A stretch of DNA of 64,000 nt. Source: Streptomyces chumphonensis. Its GTDB lineage: Bacteria > Actinomycetota > Actinomycetes > Streptomycetales > Streptomycetaceae. Shown here one piece after another: positions 8,031-16,800 of the stretch. Where the stretch lies: assembly GCF_014779715.1 (NCBI RefSeq), contig NZ_JACXYU010000017.1, forward strand, positions 1-64,000. Direction: 5' to 3'. How positions within the stretch are numbered: position 1 is the first letter of the stretch; each line of letters opens with the position of its first letter. The notes under the pieces are model-generated. The model made no database searches, was not told the DNA's origin, and worked only from the letters and a program-made list of their open reading frames with translations. A program made the position numbers and the translations under genes.

Positions 8031-9106
8031 GGTTCGGCATCGTCTTCTTCCCCACCGTGGGCCCGGCCGACAAGCCCGCCCCCGACTACTTCGACGAGGC
8101 GTTGCGCCTGGTCGACCTCGCCGAGGAACTCGGCTTCGACCACGTGAAGATGGTCGAGCACTACTTCTTCTCCTACGGCGGCTACAGCCCCGATCCGGTC
8201 ACCTTCCTGGCCGCCGCCGCCGGCCGCACCCGCCGGGTGCGGCTGGGCACCAGCGCGACGATCCCCGCCTTCCAGCACCCGGTGAAGCTGGCCGGGAAGC
8301 TCGCCATGCTGGACGCCATCTCCGGCGGCCGGGTGGACGCGGCCTTCGGCCGGGCCTTCCTGCCGGACGAGTTCACGGCGTTCGGGGTGCCGATCGACGA
8401 GAGCAAGGACCGCTTCGTCGAGGGCGTGGCCGCGATCAAGCAGCTGTGGACGGAGGAGGACACCGTCTGGGAGGGGACGTTCCACCGCTTCGGCCCGGTC
8501 ACGCTGCTGCCCCGCCCGGTGCAGCGGCCCCACCCGCCGGTGTTCGTGACGACGGCCCGCAGCGCCGAGTCCTGCGCCGAGGCGGGACGCGCCGGGCACC
8601 ACCTCCAGACGGTGCCGAACGTGATGTCCACCGAGGAGCTCCAGGAGCGGCTGCGGATCTACCGCGCGGAGTGGGCCGCCTCCGGGCGCGAACCGGGCAC
8701 CGAGCGGATCCACTTCAGCTATCCCTGCGTCGTCGCCCCCGACGGCGACCGGGCGCGGGAGCTGGGCCGGCGTGACGACGCCCGCAACACCGCGGCGATC
8801 AGTGACGCCGTGGCCTCCTGGGGCAGCACGCGCAGCAGCGCCTACCCCGGCTACGAGAAGCTTGTCGAGGCGACGAAGCGCTCGCACTTCGAGGACAAGA
8901 TGGCCGCGGGCAAGCTCCTCGTCGGCGCACCGGAGCAGGTCCGCGGTCAACTGGAGCAGATCGCGGCCTGGTTCGGCGACGACATCACGATCAGTCTCGG
9001 CGTGCACTCGGGCCACCTGTCCTTCGAGGACGCCGCCACCACCCTGCGTCTGATGGCCGAGCAGGTCATCCCCAAGCTCGGAAGCGAGGTCGCGGAGCAG
9101 CGATGA
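8027..9106 (+). CDS. LLM-class flavin-dependent oxidoreductase
   Basis: A 359-aa luciferase-like TIM-barrel enzyme. Recognisable features are MRFGIVFFPTVGP at the N-terminus, the ELGFDHVKMVEHYF strand-loop, RVRLGTSATIPAFQHP, DAISGGRVDAAFGRAF and TARSAESCAEAGRAGHHL. The family uses reduced FMN or F420 for monooxygenation or hydride transfer. It overlaps both neighbours by 4 bp and belongs to the polyketide tailoring operon. It could hydroxylate the quinone core or carry out a Baeyer-Villiger type step; the sequence does not decide which. A separate flavin reductase would be needed if it is FMN-dependent. Confidence 0.88.
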   Translation: MRFGIVFFPTVGPADKPAPDYFDEALRLVDLAEELGFDHVKMVEHYFFSYGGYSPDPVTFLAAAAGRTRRVRLGTSATIPAFQHPVKLAGKLAMLDAISGGRVDAAFGRAFLPDEFTAFGVPIDESKDRFVEGVAAIKQLWTEEDTVWEGTFHRFGPVTLLPRPVQRPHPPVFVTTARSAESCAEAGRAGHHLQTVPNVMSTEELQERLRIYRAEWAASGREPGTERIHFSYPCVVAPDGDRARELGRRDDARNTAAISDAVASWGSTRSSAYPGYEKLVEATKRSHFEDKMAAGKLLVGAPEQVRGQLEQIAAWFGDDITISLGVHSGHLSFEDAATTLRLMAEQVIPKLGSEVAEQR

Positions 9107-10050
9107 GCGACACCGACACCAACCGTCAGCGCACCGTCACCGTCGTCGGCGCGGGCACGATCGGGCTGGGCTGGATCGCCCTCTTCCGCGGCCACGGGCT
9201 GCGCGTGGTCGTCAACAGCCGCAGGCCCGAGGCCGAGCGGATCGTCCGGGACTCCCTGGAGCTGTCCGCGCCCTTCCTCCCCGGGGGCCCGCAGGACCCG
9301 GCCGCCCTCGCGGCGGGCCTGGAGTTCGAACCGGACCTGGAGCGGGCCGTCGCCGAGGCCGACGTCGTCCAGGAGAACGCCCCGGAGAACCTGGAGCTGA
9401 AGCGGGAGCTGTTCGCCCGGATCGGCAAGGCGGCCCCGGCCGGGGCGCTGATCCTCTCCTCCACCTCGACGCTGGACCCGGACGCCATGGGCGAGCGCAT
9501 GGCGGACTCCTCCCGGCTGGTCGTCGGCCACCCCTTCAACCCGCCGCACGTCGTGCCCCTGGTGGAGGTCGTGGCGGGGGAGCGCACGGCGCCGAACGCC
9601 GTGGCGGAGGCCCTGGCCTTCTACCGCTCCGTCGGTCGCCACCCCGTGGCCCTGCGCAGGCCGATCCTGGCCTTCGCGGCCAACCGCCTCCAGTCCGCGC
9701 TGCTGCGCGAGAGCATCCACCTGGTCAAGGAGGGCGTCGTCAGCCTGGAGGAGCTGGACGAGGTCGTCACCCACTCCATCGGCCTGCGCTGGGCGACCGT
9801 CGGCCCGTTCCTCGCCTTCCACCTCGGCGGCGGCACCGGCGGCCTGCGCAAGTGGCTGGGCACGCTCGGCGCCGGCCTGGAGAAGGGCTGGGAGCTGCTG
9901 GGCACGCCCGGCCTGGACGAGGAGACGATCACCTCGCTCATCGAGCAGGCGGAGGCGGCCTACGGCACGGACCGCTACGAGGAGCTGGTCCGCGCCCGCG
10001 ACACGCGGCAGACCGCGATCCTGTCCGCCCTCGCCGAGCACCGGCCCTGA
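9103..10050 (+). CDS. 3-hydroxyacyl-CoA dehydrogenase-family ketoreductase (ActVI-1-like)
   Basis: A 315-aa two-domain dehydrogenase. The N-terminal Rossmann fold has VVGAGTIGLGWIALF, then NAPENLELK, SSTSTLDPDAM and the signature VVGHPFNPPHVVPLVEVV. The C-terminal helical domain follows. In actinorhodin-type pathways a protein of this family (ActVI-ORF1) reduces the side-chain ketone to set the C3 configuration before pyran closure, and this is the most likely role here. It is translationally coupled to the LLM gene (ATGA). A primary-metabolism beta-oxidation role is less likely given the operon. Confidence 0.87.
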   Translation: MSDTDTNRQRTVTVVGAGTIGLGWIALFRGHGLRVVVNSRRPEAERIVRDSLELSAPFLPGGPQDPAALAAGLEFEPDLERAVAEADVVQENAPENLELKRELFARIGKAAPAGALILSSTSTLDPDAMGERMADSSRLVVGHPFNPPHVVPLVEVVAGERTAPNAVAEALAFYRSVGRHPVALRRPILAFAANRLQSALLRESIHLVKEGVVSLEELDEVVTHSIGLRWATVGPFLAFHLGGGTGGLRKWLGTLGAGLEKGWELLGTPGLDEETITSLIEQAEAAYGTDRYEELVRARDTRQTAILSALAEHRP

Positions 10051-10066
10051 CGCCCCGGAGGACGCC

Positions 10067-11389
10067 GTGTTCCGGCAGACGAGCGAGTTCACGACCTGGT
10101 TCGCCGAGCAGCGGCGGGTCCAGCGCCACCGCGTGACCCCGGTCCGGCTCGACGCGCTGGACGGCTGGGCGGCGGAGCCGGGGACCGGCAACCTCCGGCA
10201 CCGCACCGGCCGGTTCTTCACCGTCGAGGGCGTGGAGGTCACCACCGGCCGCCGCGTGACGCCCTCCTGGTCGCAGCCCATCATCGTGCAGCCGGAGCAC
10301 GGCGTCCTGGGCATCGTCGTGCGGGAGTTCGACGGCGTGCCGCACTTCCTGCTCCAGGCCAAGATGGAGCCGGGCAACATCAACCTGCTCCAGCTCTCCC
10401 CGACGGTGCAGGCCACCCGTTCCAACTACACCCGGGTGCACGCCGGTCGGGCCGTGCCCTACCTGGAGCACTTCCTCGGGCCGCGCCGGGGCCGGGTGCT
10501 GCTGGACGCCCTCCAGTCGGAGCAGGGCTCCTGGTTCCTCGGCAAGCGCAACCGCAACATGATCGTGGAGGTCACCGGGGACGTGCCGGTGCTGCCCGGC
10601 TTCTGCTGGCTGACGGCCGCGCAGATCGGGGAGCTGCTGCGCGAGGACCACCTGGTCAACATGGACACCCGGTCCGTCCTGGCCGGCCTGCCCTGGGGCC
10701 GGCACGGGCGGCCGGAGGCAGCGGTCCTGGACGGGGCCGACGACACCGACCGGGCCGCGCACACCATGGCGGAGCTGATCGGCCACCTCACCGAGGTCCG
10801 TGCCGCGCACGCCGTCACCCGGCGGCGTGTCCCGCTGAACGAGGTGAAGGGCTGGAGCGACAACGGGGCGGAGCTGCGGCACGAGGACGGACGCTACTTC
10901 ACCGTCATCGGCGTGGACGTGGAGGCCGACGGGCGCGAGGTCGCCCGCTGGTCCCAGCCCATGCTGGCCCCCGTCGGACGCGGCCTGATCGGCTTCCTGG
11001 CCCGGCACCTCGACGGCGTCCCGCACCTGCTCGCGCAGATCCGGACGGAGGCCGGGTCGTTCGACGTCGCCGAGTTCGCCCCGACCGTCCAGTGCCTGCC
11101 CGCCAACCACGCGCACCTGCCCCCCGGGGACCGGCCGCGCTTCCTGGACGCCGTGCGGGACGCCCCGGACGCCGCCCGGCTGCTCGACGTCACGCACTCC
11201 GAGGAGGGCGGACGCTTCCACCACGCCGCGAACCGCTACACCGTCGTGCTCGACGAGGACGCGCCGCGCGATCCGGGGCCGGGCTTCGTCTGGCTGACGC
11301 CGCGCCAGCTGGCCGACCTGGTGCGCGTCCCCGGCCAGGTCGACGTGGAGGCACGCAACCTGCTGACCTGCCTGCGGTGGTGGCGATGA
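10067..11389 (+). CDS. NDP-hexose 2,3-dehydratase
   Basis: A 440-aa protein made of two homologous halves, each with the pattern GRFFTVEGVEV or GRYFTVIGVDV, then W-SQP and a GVPHFLLQAKMEPG or GVPHLLAQIRTEAG block. This is the hallmark of NDP-hexose 2,3-dehydratases (the family of TylX3, OleV, UrdS and others), which remove the C2 hydroxyl of TDP-4-keto-6-deoxyglucose. GTG 10067 has CCGGAGGA upstream. The stop overlaps the next gene by 4 bp. It opens the three-gene sugar module. Confidence 0.95.
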   Translation: MFRQTSEFTTWFAEQRRVQRHRVTPVRLDALDGWAAEPGTGNLRHRTGRFFTVEGVEVTTGRRVTPSWSQPIIVQPEHGVLGIVVREFDGVPHFLLQAKMEPGNINLLQLSPTVQATRSNYTRVHAGRAVPYLEHFLGPRRGRVLLDALQSEQGSWFLGKRNRNMIVEVTGDVPVLPGFCWLTAAQIGELLREDHLVNMDTRSVLAGLPWGRHGRPEAAVLDGADDTDRAAHTMAELIGHLTEVRAAHAVTRRRVPLNEVKGWSDNGAELRHEDGRYFTVIGVDVEADGREVARWSQPMLAPVGRGLIGFLARHLDGVPHLLAQIRTEAGSFDVAEFAPTVQCLPANHAHLPPGDRPRFLDAVRDAPDAARLLDVTHSEEGGRFHHAANRYTVVLDEDAPRDPGPGFVWLTPRQLADLVRVPGQVDVEARNLLTCLRWWR

Positions 11390-12366
11390 GCCTGCGGCTG
11401 GGCGTCCTGGGCTGCGCCGACATCGCCGTACGGCGGATGCTGCCGGCGGTGTCGCGCACCCCGGGGGTCACCCTCGCCGCCGTCGGCAGCCGGGACGCGG
11501 CGAAGGCCGCGGCCGTCACCGCCCGGTTCGGCGGCGCGCCGGTGACCGGCTACGCGGAGGTCCTCGCCCGGCCCGACGTGGACGCCGTCTACGTGCCGCT
11601 GCCCGCGGCCCTGCACGCGACCTGGGTGCGGCGGGCCCTCGCGGCGGGCAAGCACGTGCTCGCCGAGAAGCCGCTCACCACGGACGCCGCCGCCACCGCC
11701 GCGCTCGTCGCCCAAGCGCGCGCGGCGGGGCTCGTGCTGCTGGAGAACCACCTGTTCGTCCACCACCCGCAGCACCGGCTGGTGCGGCGGCTCCTCGCGG
11801 AGGGCGCCGTCGGGCGGCCGCGCGCGGTGAGCGCCGCGTTCACCGTCCCGCGCCGCCCGGCCGGGGACATCCGGCTGCGCCCGGAGCTGGGCGGCGGCGC
11901 GCTGCTGGACGTCGGCTGCTATCCGCTGCGGGCGGCGTCGCTGCTGCTCGGGTCGCCGCTCACCGTCGTCGGTGCCACGGCGTACACCGACCCCCGGTAC
12001 GGCGTCGACGTGGCCGGGGCCGCCCTGCTGCGCCGCCCCGACGGGGTGACCGCCCAGCTCACGTTCGGCATGGACCACCACTACACCTCCCGCTACGAGG
12101 TGCTGGGCACCGAGGGGCGGCTCCGGCTCGACCACGCCTTCACCCCGCCCGCCGACCACCGGCCCACGGTCGTCATCGAGCGGCCCGACGGCGTCGAGCG
12201 GGTCCCGGGGGAGCCCTTCGACCAGTGCGCGGGCACGGTGGGGGCCTTCGTGCGCGCCGTCACCTCCCGCGCCGGCACGGCGGGCGAGGCGATCAACCGG
12301 CAGGCGGAACTGATCGCCGCCGTCCAACGAACCGCATCAGACGCCGCAGGAGGCGACCGAGCATGA
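11386..12366 (+). CDS. NDP-hexose 3-ketoreductase (Gfo/Idh/MocA family)
   Basis: A 326-aa oxidoreductase. The Rossmann domain has LGVLGCADIAVRRMLPAV and the EKP motif in KHVLAEKPLTTD, followed by a C-terminal Gfo/Idh domain with GGGALLDVGCYPLRAASLLL. Paired with a 2,3-dehydratase, such enzymes (UrdT/OleW type) reduce the 3-keto group to give a 2,6-dideoxy-4-keto sugar. The 4-bp overlaps on both sides place it firmly in the sugar operon. Confidence 0.94.
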   Translation: MSLRLGVLGCADIAVRRMLPAVSRTPGVTLAAVGSRDAAKAAAVTARFGGAPVTGYAEVLARPDVDAVYVPLPAALHATWVRRALAAGKHVLAEKPLTTDAAATAALVAQARAAGLVLLENHLFVHHPQHRLVRRLLAEGAVGRPRAVSAAFTVPRRPAGDIRLRPELGGGALLDVGCYPLRAASLLLGSPLTVVGATAYTDPRYGVDVAGAALLRRPDGVTAQLTFGMDHHYTSRYEVLGTEGRLRLDHAFTPPADHRPTVVIERPDGVERVPGEPFDQCAGTVGAFVRAVTSRAGTAGEAINRQAELIAAVQRTASDAAGGDRA

Positions 12367-13730
12367 CGACGTCAGCAGCCGTCACGACCGAGACCAGGCC
12401 CGAGGCCGGGCCGGACACCCGGGCCGAACTGAAGGCGCGGATCCTCGACCTCGTCCACGCCTACCAGGAGGCCGAGGAGGAGGCCACCGGGCGTCCCTTC
12501 GAGCCCGGGGTCACCGAGGTGTGGCCCTCCGGCGCGGTGTTCGACGCCGAGGACCGCACCGCGCTGGTGGAGGCCGCCCTGGAGATGCGGATCGCGGCGG
12601 GCCGCAGCTCGCGCCGCTTCGAGCGGGACTTCGCCCGCTTCCTGGGGCTGCGCAAGGCCCATCTGGCCAACTCCGGCTCCTCCGCGAACCTCCTGGCCAT
12701 GACGGCGTTCACCTCGCCGCAGCTGGAGGACCGCCGGCTGGTGCCGGGCGACGAGGTGATCACCGTCGCGGCGGGCTTCCCGACCACGGTCAACCCGATC
12801 ATCCAGAACGGCCTGGTGCCCGTCTTCGTCGACGTGGAGATCCCCACCTACAACACCACCCCGGAACGCATCGCCGAGGCCGTCGGGCCGAGGACGAAGG
12901 CCATCATGATCGCGCACGCCCTCGGCAACCCGTTCGCGGTCGAGGAGGTCGCCCGGCTCGCCGAGGAGCACGACCTGTTCCTCATCGAGGACAACTGCGA
13001 CGCCGTCGGCTCGACCTACCGGGGGCGGCTGACCGGCACCTTCGGGGACATCGCCACCACCAGCTTCTACCCGGCCCACCACATCGCCATGGGCGAGGGC
13101 GGCTGCGTCCTGACGGACAACCTGGCGCTGGCGCGGATCGTGGAGTCGCTCCGGGACTGGGGCCGGGACTGCTGGTGCGAACCGGGCGAGAACAACCGGT
13201 GCTTCAAGCGGTTCGACTACCAGCTCGGGACGCTGCCGCACGGCTACGACCACAAGTACATCTTCTCGCACGTCGGGTACAACCTGAAGTCCACCGACCT
13301 CCAGGCCGCCCTGGGGCTGAGCCAGCTGGCCAAGCTCCCCGCCTTCACACGGGCGCGCAGGGCGAACTGGCAGGCGCTGCGGACGGCGCTGGACGGTGTG
13401 CCCGGCCTGATCCTCCCCGAGGCGACCGAGGGCAGCGACCCCAGCTGGTTCGGCTTCGCCCTCACGGTCTCACCCGAGGCGCGCTACTCCCGCAAGGAGC
13501 TGGTGGACCACCTGGAGTCCCGCGCCATCGGCACCCGGCGCTTCTTCGCGGGCAACCTCACCCGGCACCCGGCCTACCTGGACCGCCCGCACCGCACGGT
13601 CGGTCCGCTGACGGGCAGCGACCTCGTCGCCGAGCACACCTTCTGGGTCGGGGTCTACCCCGGGCTCGACGAGGAACGGACCGCCCACATCGCCGACACC
13701 GTCCGCGACTTCTGCGTCGCCCGGTCCTGA
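12363..13730 (+). CDS. NDP-4-keto-2,6-dideoxyhexose 3-C-dehydratase (PLP, RfbH/E1-like)
   Basis: A 455-aa fold-type I PLP enzyme of the DegT/DnrJ/EryC1 superfamily. The region TTSFYPAHHIAMGEGG has His239 where aminotransferases have the PLP-binding Lys, which is diagnostic of the C3 deoxygenases (E1/RfbH/ColD/UrdQ group) rather than of aminotransferases. Cys residues in the DWGRDCWCEPGENNRCFKRF block match the iron-sulfur-associated Cys set of RfbH-type enzymes. It removes the C3 hydroxyl, giving a 2,3,6-trideoxyhexose. The start has GGAGG upstream and overlaps the ketoreductase gene by 4 bp. It is the last gene of the operon. Confidence 0.94.
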   Translation: MTTSAAVTTETRPEAGPDTRAELKARILDLVHAYQEAEEEATGRPFEPGVTEVWPSGAVFDAEDRTALVEAALEMRIAAGRSSRRFERDFARFLGLRKAHLANSGSSANLLAMTAFTSPQLEDRRLVPGDEVITVAAGFPTTVNPIIQNGLVPVFVDVEIPTYNTTPERIAEAVGPRTKAIMIAHALGNPFAVEEVARLAEEHDLFLIEDNCDAVGSTYRGRLTGTFGDIATTSFYPAHHIAMGEGGCVLTDNLALARIVESLRDWGRDCWCEPGENNRCFKRFDYQLGTLPHGYDHKYIFSHVGYNLKSTDLQAALGLSQLAKLPAFTRARRANWQALRTALDGVPGLILPEATEGSDPSWFGFALTVSPEARYSRKELVDHLESRAIGTRRFFAGNLTRHPAYLDRPHRTVGPLTGSDLVAEHTFWVGVYPGLDEERTAHIADTVRDFCVARS

Positions 13731-13750
13731 GGCGCCGGCCCGGCCCGGAC

Positions 13751-13796
13751 ACACGTCTCCGCCCCGCTGGGCCTGTTCAGCGGGGCGGAGACGTGT
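13751..13796. terminator. Bidirectional terminator between the sugar operon and the SARP gene
   Basis: A perfect 19-bp stem (13751-13769 with 13778-13796) closes an 8-nt loop. It lies between the convergent 3-dehydratase (ends 13730) and SARP (ends 13819) genes. No T-run is present on either side, as is usual in this kind of genome. Confidence 0.9.
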
Positions 13797-13818
13797 CGGG
13801 GCGGCCGTGCTGCGGCGC

Positions 13819-14649
13819 TCAGGCGAAGGTGGGGACGCGCAGCTGGTCGCGGACCGGCTCGGTGGGGGGCAGGGGCCGGGACGTGGAACCCGACGCCGGC
13901 GGGTTGAGCACCTGGAGCTGTAGCCGCTGCAACTCGGGCGAGGGCTCCAAGCCCAGCTCGTCGTGCAGGATGCGGCGCAGGTTCTGGTACGCCTGGAGCG
14001 CCTCCGCGCGCCGGCCCGAGCAGCCCAGGGCCGCGATGAGCTGGCCGTGGAACCACTCGTTGAGCGGGTAGTCGTTCACCAGTTTGCGCAGCTGGGGGAT
14101 CGACTCCCGCTGCCGGCCGAGCTGGTTGTCGGCCTCGATCCGCAGCTCCAGCGCGCGGATGCGGACCTCCTCCAGGTGCACGATGTGGCCGCTCAGCATG
14201 TCGCCCGCCGGGATGTTGGACAGCGCCGGTCCGCGCCACAGCTCCAGCGCCCGGTTCAGATGGCCCGCGGCGGCGGCCGGCTGCCCCTGGCTCAGTTCCG
14301 TCTGGGCGCGGGCCACCAGGCGTTCGAAGACGCGGATGTCGACCTCGTCGTCGTTCACCGCGATCAGGTAGCCGGGGGCGTGGGTGACCAGCAGGGCGCG
14401 TTCGGACGGGATCAGCTGCTCGCTCTCGAACATCCGGCGCGCGTGGTAGATGTACGTCTGGAGCGTCGTGATGGCACTGCGCGGCGGCCGTTCGCCCCAC
14501 AATTCCTGAACGAGGCAGTCCGACGTCACGATTTCGTTGGGCCGGGTCAGCAGCAGAGCCAGGGTCTGGCACACCTTGGGGGTGCTCGGCAGATGGGTTC
14601 TGCCGTCGTCGCTGACGATTTCGAAGGGGCCGATGAGGTTGAATCGCAC
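13819..14649 (-). CDS. SARP-family pathway-specific activator
   Basis: A 276-aa Streptomyces antibiotic regulatory protein. An OmpR-type winged helix occupies residues about 1-95 (FNLIGPFEIV at the start, then TPKVCQTLALLLTRPNEIV and LQTYIYHARRMF). The bacterial transcriptional activation domain follows at about 100-245 (ALELWRGPALSNI, RRAEALQAYQNLRRILHDEL). This small architecture is that of ActII-ORF4 and DnrI. GTG 14649 has GAGGAG 8 bp upstream. It probably binds the heptamer repeats at 4604, 3995 and 20490. No TTA codon was seen in it. Confidence 0.95.
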   Translation of the reverse strand: MRFNLIGPFEIVSDDGRTHLPSTPKVCQTLALLLTRPNEIVTSDCLVQELWGERPPRSAITTLQTYIYHARRMFESEQLIPSERALLVTHAPGYLIAVNDDEVDIRVFERLVARAQTELSQGQPAAAAGHLNRALELWRGPALSNIPAGDMLSGHIVHLEEVRIRALELRIEADNQLGRQRESIPQLRKLVNDYPLNEWFHGQLIAALGCSGRRAEALQAYQNLRRILHDELGLEPSPELQRLQLQVLNPPASGSTSRPLPPTEPVRDQLRVPTFA

Positions 14650-14793
14650 TGCACATGCTCCTCTTCATGAGTGAAGAATGCGATGCCGCGTGGTGCTGCT
14701 CCGAATTCTGAGAGGTTGGCATCCAAACCGTAGGCGTGTGCGTGCGATTCCCCCATCACGGACGGCCGAGAGTGTCACATCGGCCGAGACGGC

Positions 14794-15075
14794 TCATGCG
14801 GCACTGCGCCAGCCGGGCAGCGGCCGGTGGACCCAGGAGCGGGCGGCGGGATGGTCCGGCCTGCTCACGAAGCCCCAGCGGACGCCGCCCCGGCCGGCCG
14901 CCGCGCCGTCGGCCAGGGCGTCCCGCTCGCGCAGCCGGGCGCTCAGCACCACGGCGAGGGCGGCCACCTCCTCGGCCGTGGGCGAGCCCCGGGTGATGCG
15001 CCAGCTCGCCGCGCCCAGCAGCCGGTTCGCGGGCTCCGGTGGGTTGGATCCGGTCGTTCCGGGTGTGTCGGCCAT
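14794..15075 (-). CDS. Acyl-CoA carboxylase epsilon subunit
   Basis: A 93-aa protein with the AccE/PccE pattern: a short disordered N-terminus, then SWRITRGSPTAEEVAALAVV followed by LSAR, and a C-terminal tail rich in Trp/Arg/Pro ending RSWVHRPLPGWRSAA. Epsilon subunits tether and activate the biotin-carboxylase and carboxyltransferase subunits in actinomycetes. It starts 48 bp after the beta subunit gene, with GGGAGGA upstream. Together they raise the malonyl-CoA supply for the polyketide. Confidence 0.9.
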   Translation of the reverse strand: MADTPGTTGSNPPEPANRLLGAASWRITRGSPTAEEVAALAVVLSARLRERDALADGAAAGRGGVRWGFVSRPDHPAARSWVHRPLPGWRSAA

Positions 15076-15123
15076 GGTCTTCCTCCCCGGTCGGTCCCCT
15101 CCCGGCCGTGCGGCCGGGAGGGC

Positions 15124-16770
15124 TCACTGCGGCTGGTTGCCGTGCTTGCGGCTGGGCAGCGGGGCGTGCTTGTCCCGCAGCACGGCGAGCGTGCGGATGA
15201 GGACGGCGCGGGTCTCGGCCGGGTCGATGACGTCGTCCACCAGCCCGCGCTCGGCGGCGTAGTAGGGGTGCATCAGCTCGTCGCGGTACTCCTTGATGCG
15301 CTCCGCGCGGGTGGCCTCCGGGTCGGGCGAGGCGGCGATCTCCCGGCGGAAGACGACGCCCGCCGCGGCCTCCGCGCCCATCACGGCGATCTCGTTGACC
15401 GGCCAGGCCAGCGACACGTCGGTGCCGATGGAGCGGGAGTCCATCACGATGTACGCGCCGCCGTAGGCCTTGCGCAGGATGAGCTGGACGCGCGGCACGG
15501 TCGCGTTGCAGTAGGCGTACAGCAGCTTCGCCCCGTGCCGGATGACGCCGCCGTGCTCCTGCCCGACGCCCGGCAGGAAGCCGGGCACGTCGACCAGGGT
15601 GACGAGCGGGATGTTGAAGGAGTCGCACATCTGGACGAAGCGCGCGGCCTTCTCCGAGGACTCGATGTCGAGCACCCCGGCCAGCCGCGCGGGCTGGTTG
15701 GCCACGATCCCGACGACGCGCCCGTCCAGCCGGGCCAGCGCGCAGACGACGTTCGGCGCCCAGCGCTCGTGCACCTCGAAGTACTCGCCGTGGTCCACGA
15801 TCTCCGCGATGACCCGCGTGACGTCGTAGGAGCGGTTCGGGTCGGCGGGCACGATGTCCAGCAGCGCCTCCGTGCGCCGGTCGGCGGCGTCGCAGGTCGG
15901 CTCGGCGGGCGGCAGCTCGCGGTTGTTGGCGGGGAGGTACCCGAGCAGGTGCCGCACGTCCCGCAGGCAGCACTCCTCGTTGTCGTAGGTGAACCCCGCG
16001 ACGCCCGAGGTCGTGGCGTGCACGTCGGCACCGCCCAGGGCCTCGTGGGTGATCTCCTCCCCGGTCACCGCCTGGACGACGTCCGGTCCGGTGATGAACA
16101 TCTGCGCGGTGCCCTTGACCATGAAGACGAAGTCGGTCAGGGCCGGTGAGTAGGCCGCGCCGCCCGCGCAGGGCCCCATGATGACGCTGATCTGCGGGAT
16201 CACCCCGGAGTTGCGCACGTTGCGCTGGAAGATGCCGCCGTACCCGGCGAGCGCGGTGACGCCCTCCTGGATGCGCGCCCCGGCACCGTCGCACAGGCCG
16301 ACGACGGGCGCCCCGGCCTTCTCGGCCAGGTCCATCACCTTGTGGATCTTCTGGGCGTGGGCCTCGCCGAGCGCGCCGCCGAAGATGCGGAAGTCGTGCG
16401 CGTAGGCGAAGACCGTCCGCCCGTTGACCTGTCCCCAGCCGGTGAGCACGCCGTCCGTGTGCGGCCTCCTCGCCTCCAGCCCGAACCCGGTGGCCCGGTG
16501 CCGCCGAAACGCCTCGGTCTCGACGAAGGTCCCGGGATCGAACAGCAGGGCGAGCCGTTCCCGCGCGGTGAGTTTTCCCTTGGCGTGCTGAGCGGCCGTC
16601 GCCTTTTCGTCCGGTCCCGCCTGAACACGCGCGCGGAGCGCGTGGAGTTCCGCCGCGCCAGCCCGTGTTCCGTCGGAGGACGGCGCCGAATCCGCCGGCG
16701 CCGATTCCTCCGGTGCCGAATCGACCGGTGCCGATTCCTTCCGTACCGGATGGTCCTCGGTGATGCTCAC
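15124..16770 (-). CDS. Acyl-CoA carboxylase beta (carboxyltransferase) subunit
   Basis: A 548-aa carboxyltransferase of the AccB/PccB family. Key blocks are KGKLTARERLALLFDPGTF, GRTVFAYAHDFRIFGGALGE, LCDGAGARIQEG, IMGPCAGGAAYSPALTDF (acyl-binding oxyanion loop), VDVPGFLPGVGQEHGG and RKAYGGAYIVMDSR. The N-terminal 35 residues form a low-complexity acidic/Ser/Pro repeat (SAPVDSAPEESAPADSAP). GTG 16770 has AAAGGGG upstream. The biotinylated alpha subunit is not encoded here, so it must be shared with primary metabolism. Confidence 0.95.
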   Translation of the reverse strand: MSITEDHPVRKESAPVDSAPEESAPADSAPSSDGTRAGAAELHALRARVQAGPDEKATAAQHAKGKLTARERLALLFDPGTFVETEAFRRHRATGFGLEARRPHTDGVLTGWGQVNGRTVFAYAHDFRIFGGALGEAHAQKIHKVMDLAEKAGAPVVGLCDGAGARIQEGVTALAGYGGIFQRNVRNSGVIPQISVIMGPCAGGAAYSPALTDFVFMVKGTAQMFITGPDVVQAVTGEEITHEALGGADVHATTSGVAGFTYDNEECCLRDVRHLLGYLPANNRELPPAEPTCDAADRRTEALLDIVPADPNRSYDVTRVIAEIVDHGEYFEVHERWAPNVVCALARLDGRVVGIVANQPARLAGVLDIESSEKAARFVQMCDSFNIPLVTLVDVPGFLPGVGQEHGGVIRHGAKLLYAYCNATVPRVQLILRKAYGGAYIVMDSRSIGTDVSLAWPVNEIAVMGAEAAAGVVFRREIAASPDPEATRAERIKEYRDELMHPYYAAERGLVDDVIDPAETRAVLIRTLAVLRDKHAPLPSRKHGNQPQ

Positions 16771-16800
16771 GCATGCCCCTTTCCGGCCTGCACAGAGATC

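Noticed and set aside
12363..13730. Sugar 3-aminotransferase
   Set aside because: The PLP-binding Lys is replaced by His239, as in C3 deoxygenases.
14547..14759. A 70-aa minus-strand open frame starting with two Met codons upstream of the SARP gene
   Set aside because: It overlaps the SARP start in another frame, has no ribosome site and its second half is the frame-shifted shadow of the SARP coding sequence.
14763..14789. Direct repeat CGGCCGAGA (14763-14771 and 14781-14789) near the SARP gene
   Set aside because: The 18-bp spacing fits neither the 11-bp nor the 22-bp SARP period, and the sequence is GC-rich enough to occur by chance.
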